Source: Amoebidium appalachense (taxonomy: Eukaryota; Ichthyosporea). Taken from it: 64,000 nucleotides of DNA. The position numbers and the translations under genes were made by a program. The notes beneath the pieces are model-generated. The model saw only the letters and a list, made by a program, of their open reading frames with translations, had not been told where the DNA came from and searched no databases. How positions within the stretch are numbered: the stretch's first letter is position 1; each line of letters begins with the position of its first letter. Of the stretch, positions 1-14,849 are shown piece after piece. The DNA is taken from the NCBI GenBank assembly GCA_963693365.1, contig CAVNZM010000001.1, forward strand, positions 20,212,001 to 20,276,000, in the 5' to 3' direction.

Positions 1-951
1 CAGCTGCTGGCAGAGGCCTCCACAGACTCGGCTGTGCACTTCACGTTTGACCCCGCCCAAGACATAGACAAAAGGAGAGGGGGGCAAGCGGAGGCAGTGG
101 ATCTGAGGATGAGAACGGTAGGTGGTGCATTCACGTCGGGCATGTGTGTGCTTGTGTGTTGGGTGGGAGTTTTGGTGGCAGTGCGGTGTTCGTTTAGGTG
201 TTTGAGTGGTTGTTTTGTGGCGGCAAACCCGGGCCAGTAATGGCGGGCATGTGTGTGTTCGGCTCTTTACTGCAATGTAAGCGTGATCTGCACCGTTTAT
301 TGTACTGACCTGGACCAACTTCTTTGATGTTTTTCGAATTACCACGCCCTTTTTGAGTTTTTCTTTTTTGTTGTCTTTTTTGATTCCTTCTATGTGATCG
401 GTTACTGATTCGAATACTCCCGTGTTCATTTTTGGGAACGCAGACACACGCGTTTTTTTTTAAAGCATGCCGTTGCCCTCTCTGATTTTCACCGTTGCTT
501 TTCTTTAAATTAGCAAGTGTGCCGTGTTGCTGTGCACAAGATCTAACCTGAGATCCTTCGTCCAGGACGAGTATTTTGAGGAGTGCTATGAAAAGGTGTC
601 GCTGCTTGGCCAGGGGGCGTTTGGGACTGTGTGGTCGTGCAGGCACGTCGGCACGGGGGTGGGGGGTATGCAGCCAAGGAGGTGGCCCGGACGGACCGGT
701 GGGTGGAGGCAGACGTGCTGAAGGAGGTCGGGCTGCTGGCACGGCTGCAGGGCTGTGAGCAGATAGTGCACTATGTCGAATGCTTCAAGGATGACGACAG
801 GTGCGTGAAATGTGCTTGGTCTGTAGTTGGTCATGAGTGATGCTGTTGCTGAAATAGATGGCAAGCAACCTTGACGATCAGGAGTTGAGGCAAGCCATTT
901 AGGAGGCAGGGCTTGGGAGGTAGCAGGTGAGAGAAGCGGGGGGAAGGGGGT

Positions 952-985
<34 letters not shown>

Positions 986-1048
986 CGGTGGGGGGGTCCT
1001 TTATTATCGTTTTCAACTCTTAGGCTTTCCTCCCTTTCTATTCGGTTC

Positions 1049-1088
<40 letters not shown>

Positions 1089-2595
1089 AGGGGGGGGGAT
1101 TTTCGAGGTTGTTGGTGAATTCACCGGTCTCAGATCTAATTGGGTAAAAAGTGGGGCCTAAAATCGTGGCCAAATACTAATCTACAGCCTCTCATAGCCA
1201 GTTTATGTTCGAATTCACTTAGAAAAGAGGTTTTCGCCCTCTAAGTAAAGTTGTAGGAAATAAAGAGACACGCTAAGTTGATGTAGGCGGTCTGGGGTGT
1301 CCGACGCCTCCTTCAACGTCAAAATCAGCCAAAGCCAGCCAAAACCGCCTCCGGCTACGGCCAGCCTGACTGCCGACTGACTGACGGCGGGAGTCGATCG
1401 CATATAGCAGAACATTTGTTTTTGCCTGTTTTGACCTCAAAAAAAGCGCCAGACACCCTATGTTGTTTATATAAACAATGTGTGTCGCTTTATTTTTCTA
1501 GACTTTTAATTAGGGCGTCAAAGCCTGTTTTCTATTCATAGTTTATATTTTATTAAGTAAAAACAGATTTGGACTATGACCGGCATGGAATGGCTAGGCC
1601 CCACTTTTGAGCCGCCAAATTCAACTAGGGATTTGAAATCGGTGAATTGTAAAATCTTTAACAGAAAGGTTTGTTGCTTGCTTCAAAGCCATACTCACAC
1701 TAAGCAACCTGCGCAGATTTGTGATCGTGACCGAGGAGCTGCAAGGAGGGGAGCTATTTGAGCACCTTGAGCGGTGCCAAATATTCACAGAGTGCGAGGC
1801 CAGTGATGTCATAAGGGACATTGCACATGGGCTCAAGTACAGCCACGACAGAGGCATAGCACATAGGGACCTCAAACCAGAGAATGTGCTGTGTGTGCGC
1901 AGGGACAGGGCATCCCCCTGCAAGGTGGCCGACTTTGGCCTCTCTGCCTACAGCCCTGCTGCAACCACCCCGGCACTCAAAACCCCTGTGGGCACCCTGC
2001 AGTATATGGCCCCAGAGGTATGTGGGGCTATATGTGTGTGTCTTCATTTTCTTTTGCACCATACTCTACCTGTTATATGTGATAGGATACATGAATTGCT
2101 ATCCAGACTACAGTTCGATTTGCAGCAAAGTACACGAGCGGGCAGGTGCACACCCACAAACACTCACGTAACACACCCACCCACAGTAACTCACTCATCG
2201 TGCACGCTTTACAACTCATTTCAAATCTACGGGTGCAATTTGGGCACGGCGCATATGCACTGCACACACGCGCACAGATGCTTTTCTGTTCAGTCATCCA
2301 TGTGTTTCCTTGCCTGCGCCCATATAACCGTGACACACATCTGACGCTTTACCCCATACAGGTAGTTGAGGTAGAGCACGGGCAGGTTGAGTCGTACACC
2401 AAGAAGTGTGACATCTACGCACTTGGGGTGATAGCCTACATGCTGCTGTGCGGCTATCCGCCCTTTGAGGCCGACTGTGGCCGCAACTGTGGTTGGGCTC
2501 AGGGCCGCCACTGCAGTGAATGCATGGAGGACTTGACCTTCATGATCAAGGTGGGTGCACGGGGGGGGGGGGGGGGGGGGGGAGGGGGGAGGAAA

Positions 2596-2640
<45 letters not shown>

Positions 2641-3356
2641 GAACACTGGTAGTCTGGGTATATGCACAATAGAAACTCACAGAGTAGGGAGTACATGTTA
2701 TGATATGATATGCCAGAGCGTGATGGATATTCCAGGCACCGAATAGGGGAATAATAAAAATAAAATGAAAATCATGGGGTCGCTGGGTGTGTTCGGGTAT
2801 AGGTGTTTCCTTTTTGTAGTTGGTGTTGGTGTGGTGTTGTGTTCTGACCTCTATGTGTGAAGCAGGAAAGTGAGGTGAATTTTCCCTGGCAACTGTGGGA
2901 GGATGTGTCTGAGAGTGCCATCGACCTGATCAGATGCATGCTGAGGAAGAACCCCGATGAACGGTGGGTGCCCAAGACAACCAAACACCACCACTACATG
3001 CATACTCATGCACACACTTCTATTCCCCCCTCCGCCCCCACCCACCCATTCGCACACCCACCCACCCCCACACACACACACACACACACACATTCACTCA
3101 TGGACATATGCCTACTTCCCCTTATCTCTCCTGGTTAGGGTGCACACGTACGACTCCAATGCCTGCTTCTTCTGACTGAGCTTTGCATATGTAAATCATG
3201 TATCGAATGTGCACAAGCAGGTGTGTTTAATTGCAGGTAGGAGTATATGGCGTGCCGGTGGTCTCTCTCAGTTAAAGTTCGTGATGTGTTGTAATCTCCC
3301 CCCCCCCCCCCCCCCAAAAAAAAAAAAAAAAAAAAAAAAAAGCCACGCGCGCGCGC

Positions 3357-3412
<56 letters not shown>

Positions 3413-3452
3413 CACACATATACACACACGCATACATACACGCACAGACACA

Positions 3453-3491
<39 letters not shown>

Positions 3492-3576
3492 AAGCATGCA
3501 CGCACGCACATGCGCGCGCACACACACATGCACACATACGTATACGCATGCACATGCGCGCACGCACACATACGCG

Positions 3577-3631
<55 letters not shown>

Positions 3632-4408
3632 ACATACGCACATACGCACACACACACACACATGGACACACACACGCACCTACCATTGGTCACCACATCC
3701 CACAACCCCAATCGAACCCCCCCCCCCCCCCCCGCCCCTGGGGGACACCGAATGGACGCAGCTCTGTTTCAAACTGCCCGTTACCACTCATTCCATATCA
3801 TGCACGTTGTACTTCATGCTGGGCAAAAACACTTAGTAGCCCCCACCTCACCCAACACTCCATCCCACTCCCATCACCTGCTGTGTGCTAACCCTCACTC
3901 CCTCAGGCCCAGCATTGATGATGTCTTGGCCCATTCGTGGCTCCTGTCTGCACCCCATACCGTGCTGCCCTCCCCGGGGGTCTTCCAGCAACGGCTAGCA
4001 GCTTCCACCCAGCCCTCCCCCCTGCCATTACCCCTATTCCTTGCCCCCCACATGGCGCCCAACCCATATCCCCCTCAGTCACACACCAAGCAGGCCACCC
4101 TGGCATGCATGTCACGTGACTCGGTGTCCTCACACTCCCCGGGCACACCTGCCTACCATCCCCCCACGGTGTGTGTGGACCTGCCCCTCACCACCCATCA
4201 CACCCCAAGCATGGCCATGGACATCATGTCACCCATGCAGCACAGACGTAGGACCCAGTCAGAGGAGGGCCTGTGTGGGTCCCTGAGCTCCCTGACAGAC
4301 AGCAGTGCCGTGCTGCCCACCCTGCTGGCTAGACGGTGGCTGAAGAAGGCTGCACCCCAAATGGCACAGTCTATGGATGACCTGGCTGATATGCTCAGTG
4401 CGATGTGA
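1..4408 (+). CDS. MKNK: MNK-like MAP kinase-interacting Ser/Thr kinase (spliced, 5' partial)
   Basis: Probable exons: 1-117 (upstream, weakly supported), ~566-800, 1717-2017, 2362-2550, 2866-2963, 3907-4408; the splice phases from 566 on agree. The kinase domain runs in order: Gly loop [13 protein letters not shown]-type lysine in YAAKEV, catalytic [11 protein letters not shown] in [11 protein letters not shown], activation-loop TP sites before YMAPEV, and the insert [16 protein letters not shown] (C-x3-C-x7-C-x2-C), the zinc-binding insert typical of MNK1/2. The C-terminus carries [10 protein letters not shown], like the MAPK-docking LARR motif of MNKs. Known MNKs are activated by ERK/p38 and phosphorylate eIF4E. 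Oddities: animal MNKs have DFD where this has DFG. The frame slips at a G run near 650-668, so the Gly loop and the VAIK lysine are in different frames; one extra G would restore it. CAMK/MAPKAPK relatives are the alternative, but the insert favours MNK. Confidence 0.85.
951..1088 (+). repeat. Two G-homopolymer tracts in the second MNK intron
   Basis: Runs of about 30 G each, interrupted by a short unique segment containing TTTTTTTCGG. The rest of the intron (1089-1716) is unique AT-rich sequence with no recognisable gene. Confidence 0.9.
2561..2639 (+). repeat. G-homopolymer tracts just after an MNK donor site
   Basis: The intron begins GTGGGTGCAC and enters almost 80 nt of G broken only by a few A residues. 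Confidence 0.9.
3060..3735 (+). repeat. Compound (CA)n, poly-C/poly-A and (CG/CA)n microsatellite in the last MNK intron
   Basis: The intron 2964-3906 is mostly (CA)n with CGCG interruptions, a C17-A26-like junction near 3299-3341, and a second C run at 3718-3733. Long translated His/Thr or Cys/Val stretches here are repeat artefacts. Confidence 0.9.
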
Positions 4409-4594
4409 GTGCTCTTGGGGGTGTGTGGGTTGGAAGTGTACATGGTTTGTTTGGGTTGGGTGGGGTACATGCATGTATGGAACCGAGGGAGAGGGTGGTT
4501 TTTCTTCTTTCTCCCTGTAATTCTTATTTTATCTTATCTACTTGTTTTGTCTTTTTACTTTTATTGTCTTTGTTTATTTTTTTTTCCAGTGGGG

Positions 4595-4643
<49 letters not shown>

Positions 4644-5069
4644 ACATATCAGGCCAAAATTAGTATTAGCAGTTAACTGTTAACATAATACAGCACATGT
4701 ATAGATAATGCTGCATGCGCGCTGCAAATGGTGTGGAAAGGGCTACATACATACCAGCATAGGATTAGCTTTCAATCTCTATGAACAGACAGGCCCCTTT
4801 GTTGTACTATTAAAAACCTACCTAATTAGAATGCAAAGAATTGCGCATGCGGCATACTGCGCATGTAGATAGGCTGCTGGTCGGCTGTGAGTAATTGCAA
4901 ATGGCAGAAAATGCCAGCCTTTAATCAGCTGGGGAAAAAAAATGCCAGCCTTTAATCAGCTGGGCACTTAGCAAGATGCATGTTGGTACTATGCATCGTT
5001 AAACAGCAATACCATCTATAAGCAGCCACAAGAGCGCATGACACACGCACTGCCACCTTACCATCCGGA

Positions 5070-5133
<64 letters not shown>

Positions 5134-5299
5134 TCCCCCCAATCACCACCACCACCACACACACGCACACTCACACCGGTCCCACACACATGCACGACTC
5201 ATTACAAGCAACTAATAGTTAATTGTAATAGTTTCGTGTGGAGGGATATAGCTCAGATGCAAGGAGAATCACACGGACACACGCATGTGCACAAAACGC

Positions 5300-5337
<38 letters not shown>

Positions 5338-6160
5338 GAACACACATACCCACTCACCCACCCACTCACTCATTCACTCACACAAACACCCACACTCGCG
5401 CATTCGCATCCAAAATCACCCAGGCTCACAGACGGGTGCCCTTTCTCAATTTCATCCCCACTATACACCAACGCACCACCGCACAAGCACACGTATTCAC
5501 CGGCACCCGTGCATATCCTCACATCATGATGTGCCCGGACAGTGCAAAGGTGTGCACTGGCCCCCCCCCCCCTCCCCCCCCCCCCCCTCCCCCATTCTCC
5601 CCGGAAAAAAACACCCCCCCCCACCCCCCAACCCCCAAAAAACCACCACGACCACCACATACACAAACACACACATACATCAACTTTATCATGAATGACA
5701 CACTCAGACCATGTGTTTTTGCAATTGGGTAAATAGCTCTAGAGGTCATACCGCGGTACCGCGAGGGGATCCACTCGAGGGGTCAGTCAAGAGAGGGGGT
5801 TTGAGGGAAGTGTATGAACAGCAAGTGTGGTGGTGGGGGCGGGGGGAGGGGGGGAGGGGGGGGGGGGGGGATCTACATTGTGGGGGGAGGGGGGGGGGGG
5901 GGGGGGGGGGGGGGGAAATGGGGGGTTGCAGGGTCACGATTAGCAAGGAAATTTCGGATTCCATGCATGCAAATTGTGTGGTGCTTGAATAAATGTCTGG
6001 ATAGGTTGGGTGCGACTGTGTGTGCGTGAGTGTGGGTGGTTGCACCATGGGTGGGGTGCCGTGCACTGTGGAGTGCACATGTCACGCGGTTAAAGTATCA
6101 CACATACACGTGGGCGCAGCACAACCGTTGATTCACACGTGGTCGGGAGAGAGGGGGAGT

Positions 6161-6204
<44 letters not shown>

Positions 6205-6400
6205 GTATCAGGAGTAAGCCAAGCGTGCCGCACGCACAGTGTGGCTCATTAGCACACATCACCGGGTGCACCTCGAATTGTGACACAAAACAGCACCTGT
6301 TTATATATTAATCATCACACACATACCTATCACGCAAAACAACGATTATCGTTGAGGGGTTCAGGTTAATTACCAATCTCATCAGCCATTATGGGTAAGA

Positions 6401-6435
<35 letters not shown>

Positions 6436-6521
6436 CCCCGGCCCCGACGGTTAGCAAAACTAAGAAGTCTGGCTGTTTGTGTTTAGGTGGGACGATAAGT
6501 TATCGGCTGTGAGCCTGGATG

Positions 6522-6585
<64 letters not shown>

Positions 6586-6588
6586 TGT

Positions 6589-6635
<47 letters not shown>

Positions 6636-6755
6636 TGTCCCTCCCCCCCCCCCCCCCCCCCCCCCCGGCCCCGACGGTTAGCAAGACTAAGAAGTCTGGC
6701 TGTTTGTGTTTAGGTGGGACGATAAATTATCGGCTGTGAGCCTGGATGTATATAT

Positions 6756-6808
<53 letters not shown>

Positions 6809-7239
6809 CGCGTGCACGCGCGTGTGTGTGGTGGTGGTGTCGGTGGTGGTGGTGGTGGTGGGGGGCATGGTTGTGATGACTTCTATAACTGCTAATTCAA
6901 AGGGCAACCTGCAACGAAGACATGTACCAGGAAGAGTTATGTTACCAGATATGGGCATTGAAACGGTTTCCTTATATGGTAAGTGTTTTCTTTTTTTTTT
7001 TGGCCTCCTTGTCTTCTTGGAGCCTATATCCGTACATTCATCTCAATCACACCAGTAACCAAACAGGATTCACAAAAATCGGGAACATGAAGCATACGTG
7101 TCACCTCACAATTTCACGAATATACCCCGCCGTTTCTACAACTAGCTCCTACCTGATACCCAAAAGTTTTTTTATGTACAAGAGTCCTCCTTTACAAGAA
7201 TACAGGTAGGTATTCAGTTTGAAGCTCCGTGTTTATACA
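4409..7239. other. Intergenic region between kinase and protease: homopolymers and microsatellites
   Basis: No gene recognised. It holds poly-G (about 4599-4642, 5865-5915, 6162-6203), a poly-C run of more than 50 nt (5074-5131), (CA)n (5300-5335), a 22-bp tandem duplication with unit ATGCCAGCCTTTAATCAGCTGG at about 4910-4963, the duplication described at 6401-6830, and unique sequence 6860-7239. Confidence 0.7.
6401..6830. repeat. Tandem duplication, period about 227 bp
   Basis: Poly-C, then GGCCCCGACGGTTAGCAA, then about 80 unique bases ending GCCTGGATGTATATATGTG, then (GT)n occurs twice in a row (unique parts start at 6440 and 6667). The copies differ by a few substitutions such as AAGTTATC versus AAATTATC. 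Confidence 0.85.
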
Positions 7240-11499
<4,260 letters not shown>

Positions 11500-11557
11500 A
11501 TTCTTAAAGTTCCCACTGCTTGCTGTCGTTATTCTGCACTGGGCAGTCACACTGGCA

Positions 11558-11564
11558 TTATATA
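11558..11564 (-). promoter_or_regulatory. TATA box of the aspartyl protease gene
   Basis: The minus strand reads GGGTATATAATGCC. A start site about 30 bp downstream would precede the first ATG at 11499. Confidence 0.5.
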
Positions 11565-11589
11565 CCCTTAGACATAAATGACGATGCAA

Positions 11590-12480
11590 AATGATTGGTC
11601 AAAGCTTTTCGCTAGCGCGGATTGGTTTAACAGCTATGACCTATTCTTGGAACACCAATCAAAATGCTCCAACTTGCAAGCCGATGATAAGACTTTATCC
11701 AATACCCACAGGTCCCACGGCCGGGCCACGGCAAACAGATTTTTTATTTTGTTTTTTATTTTATCCCGTTTTGTTCCCGGAGGTGCCCCTAGGGGCCCTC
11801 AGGGGGAACTACAAAAAAATACCGTCTTCCACCCAGCACCGACAGTACTCTAGCTAGGGTGCTACGATGCTATTAGCTAAACTAACACACCTATAACAAT
11901 CCTAACTATATGTACACACTTTGCCCAGGGTATCTACCCCAGCCATGCCGGTTGGTAACCACGGCAAACGGATGTATTGTAGTTTTAATAACCTAGACAA
12001 CATATACATATTTGACCACTTGTGATCAAAGCGTTAGAAAGTTCCATTCAATTATCATCATTGATATTATTAGGTTATCTTGAGAATCTGTTTCTGTTGC
12101 TGGCCCAATGCTGGGCAGCCTGTCGTGAAAGGGATTGATCTGAGGAATGCGCACTGGTATGAAAAGAAATTCCAAGGCTAAACAGTTCAGTGGCAAAACA
12201 AACAAAATTCACAATTAAAAATTATGCCACGAAGCCTAATAGGAGTTAGATAAGTTATATGCATACAAAGTCACAAACTTGTCTGCTCGCACACATACGT
12301 ACACAAACATACATACCTGTACAATGCCACCTTTTTCGTAAATAGCTTCGTAAATAGAGTCGGCCTGGTCAGGCATCGGATGAACGGTGGTGAGGCCGGA
12401 CGTGGTGATGATGATCGAACACGCGTGTCAGCGTGCACCCTTGATCCTGTCGGACCCCTCCAATTTATCGGGTGTGGGTG
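11590..12480. other. Intergenic, no gene recognised
   Basis: Unique AT-rich sequence between the protease promoter and the GA-rich repeat. GATTGG or CCAAT-like motifs occur at about 11592, 11613 and 11658 near the protease promoter. No supported ORF. Confidence 0.6.
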
Positions 12481-12486
12481 CATGTC

Positions 12487-12569
12487 GAGAGAGAGAGAGA
12501 GAGGGAGGGGGGTGGGGGGAGAGGGAGGGAGGGAGGGAGGGAGGGAGGGAGGGAGGGAGGGAGGGGGGG

Positions 12570-12649
<80 letters not shown>

Positions 12650-12732
12650 GGGGGGGGGGGGGGGGGGGGAGGGAGGATAGAGGGGGGTTGGGGGGAGGGA
12701 GAGTGTGAGGGGGGGAGGGATAGAGGGGGGTT

Positions 12733-12766
<34 letters not shown>

Positions 12767-12833
12767 GAGAGAGAGGCTATTGAAGAAAGAGAGGGGGGGG
12801 GGGGGGGGGAAGGAGGGAGAGAGTGGGAAAAGA
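12487..12833 (+). repeat. (GA)n, (GGGA)n and poly-G compound repeat
   Basis: Purine-only strand: (GA)n at 12487-12502, GGGA units at 12520-12563, (GA)n at 12571-12644, then G runs with GA islands to 12833. It leads directly into direct-repeat copy 1. Confidence 0.9.
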
Positions 12834-13102
12834 AAGAAAGGGGGAAAAACTCCCTTATTTAACTACGCACAAGCCCCCTCCCCCCTCTCCCCCTGACCGT
12901 AGGGCCTCTTCCCCTTTTCCCCCGGCGCTACCCCCCCCCCCCCAAAAAAAAAAAAAAAAAAAGAGAGAGAGAGAAAGGAAGAAGGAAAAAAAGAATGGAA
13001 ACCTACATAGAAGAAGATGGAGTATATGTGCCCCTAAAGCCCTTTTCTCAGCACTGCAGATTGCCTCCCCCAAGCCCCAGGTCATCTTCGGGAAGCGCGT
13101 CA
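12791..13102 (-). repeat. Direct repeat copy 1 at the 3' side of the older retroelement (possible LTR)
   Basis: Nearly identical to 21682-22017, apart from homopolymer lengths. Read on the minus strand it starts TGACGCGCTTCCCGAAG and ends in a C tract. The older element's ORF runs into it and stops inside it at about 13048. Together the two copies bracket the older element in the same orientation, as LTRs would. Confidence 0.6.
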
Positions 13103-14073
13103 ATCACGTAGTCAGTGATGTAGTAGAGCCCGTTGAGGGGGGTGAGGTCGGAAATGATGTCACCATTACGGCTGTAGAGGAACGACGGATGGGTGTCTGC
13201 ATCGTCACAATGACCAAGGAGGCCGGCAGTTGAGGCCATGGAGGCAGACACGAGGAAGGACGGTGACTCGGGTACGTAGAGAACGTTGATGCTGCACTGG
13301 GTTGAGTTGCCGTTGTAGTGCAGGGTCATGTTGATGATGCCACGGTGTGTGGCATTGACGGTGCCCAGGCCTTGAATGGGGATGGGGGTACACGGGGTAA
13401 GGGTGGAGAAATACTCCTTGATGGGGCAGATGTGTGCATTACAAGCACTGTCCCAGACGGGGTCGTCACGGTGTGGTGTGCCGGTGGAGGAGATGAGTGC
13501 AAATTGCACACTCTTGTTGCCTTTCTCCAGCTTGGCACGACGAGCAACAGCACAGCCAGGCTCTGGGCATGATGTGATGTGGTGGGGTTCATGGCAGTAG
13601 GAACACTCCACTCTCTTGTTGTTGTGCTGTCGGTTACGGTTGTCCCTGTTACCACGGGGGTAAGGGGAAGTTGAACGGGGGCCGGGTGACTTGGAAGACG
13701 GACGAGGATCACGGGAACGGGACGGGGAACGGTGAGGTGTATGCTCACGTCGAGGGATACGGTTACGGAGGTCACCGGGCGGGAGCATTCTGCTCTGAAG
13801 TGCTCGAAGAGGACGGTTGTTGACGGTTGCACCAGTGCCTGCGTCGATGAGGCTGGCACGGATTTCAGCTCCGCGGATGTCACTGATGAGCTGGTTGAAG
13901 GACGGGCAAGCCTTGTTGTTCATCCAGTAGTCGGAGCAGAGACGTTCAATGTCAGTGCAGACTAGGGCGGTGTTCTTGCGTAGGTGAAGGAAGAACTTGC
14001 GCACGACATCCTTGTGTTGGACGGGCTCGTCGAGGCAGGCAAGTGTCGTAGCCAGACGTTGGAGGCGGGTGAG
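13048..14073 (-). pseudogene. Older copia-like element: 3' part of gag plus protease-like region
   Basis: Continues the reading frame of 20402-19976 once the inserted element and one target duplication are removed. It shows an Arg/Ser-rich stretch, a zinc knuckle (CSYCHEPHHITSCPEPGC, ending Cys instead of the usual CCHC spacing), and a copia-type protease region with VWDSACNAHICP, where active proteases usually read DSGA. A GLYYI motif like the region before the copia integrase follows, then the frame enters the direct repeat and stops. No integrase, reverse transcriptase or RNase H is present, so this copy is defective or non-autonomous. Confidence 0.75.
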
Positions 14074-14078
14074 GTACG
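14074..14078. repeat. Target-site duplication, left copy (GTACG)
   Basis: GTACG immediately precedes the TG of the left LTR and recurs at 19971-19975 after the CA of the right LTR. Five bp is the usual length for copia integrases. Confidence 0.92.
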
Positions 14079-14849
14079 TGTTGGAGTACACTGGTACTCC
14101 CGGCTAGCAATGTCTGTTAGAGAAAGTTTCTGAGCAATTGAATAACTGTTTCAACACTCACTCGAGTGCATAGAGCTTTTGTTTACGGTCATATTCATAT
14201 ATGGTAGTTATATGTTTGAGCCAAAACTGTACCAATGACGAGCTTCACTAGCAACGTGCTAATTGTGCTCATTAATTAATATTCCCGGTTCAGATGATGT
14301 CATGTCTATATTTGCCACAGGATTCTATTCTTAGAGTGGTAGTGTGCTTTATTCCCGGATATTCTCAGAATATTTTTAGTTGTGTGAAGCAAGATTTACG
14401 TTTAACTGCAATTGGTGTGTTAAACACGTTTATTTGTGTGCTTTAGTGCAAGTTAACTAGCCACTCAACGTGCACAGTTAACTTTTATATCTTTAACGAC
14501 TTGTTTTCATTGTGCTCTCTTTTCGGCCATGCTGTACATGGCCCACCACCAGGGTGCACACGACTCGGAGGCCACCATGAGGTGGCCAACGACTATATAA
14601 AGCAGTGCCTCCCATGTCACAAACATGGGAAGCAGAACGTTTGATTTACACTTTTCTACTGTCGTTTCCAGTGCACAAAACACATAGACTAGTTACCCAT
14701 CATACACGACACTATGTCTGACAACTTACAGTTGCAGCAACTAGTCCAACTACTGGAGCAGAGGTTGGCCTCACAAGATGCAATCATTTCTGACTTACAG
14801 AAGGAACAACGTGCACTAGAACTAGCTTCTATGAACACAATGTCCAACA
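14079..14849 (+). repeat. 5' LTR of the copia element, extending into gag
   Basis: Begins TGTTGGAGTACACTGG and ends ATGTCCAACA. A TATA box lies at 14594-14600. The LTR includes the gag start codon at 14714 and 136 nt of coding sequence, because the same bases occur at the end of the 3' LTR. Confidence 0.93.
14594..14600 (+). promoter_or_regulatory. TATA box in the 5' LTR
   Basis: GACTATATAAAGCAG. Transcription would begin near 14620-14630, about 90 nt before the gag ATG, which places the ATG in R/U5. Confidence 0.7.

Noticed and set aside
3209-3700. Long ORFs of His/Thr, Cys/Val or Arg/Glu repeats here and at many (CA)n, (GT)n and (CT)n sites
   Set aside because: They are translations of microsatellites inside introns or intergenic DNA and have no flanking coding signal.
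12487-12650. Possible CRISPR-like or satellite array
   Set aside because: Simple GA and GGGA repeats without unique spacers.
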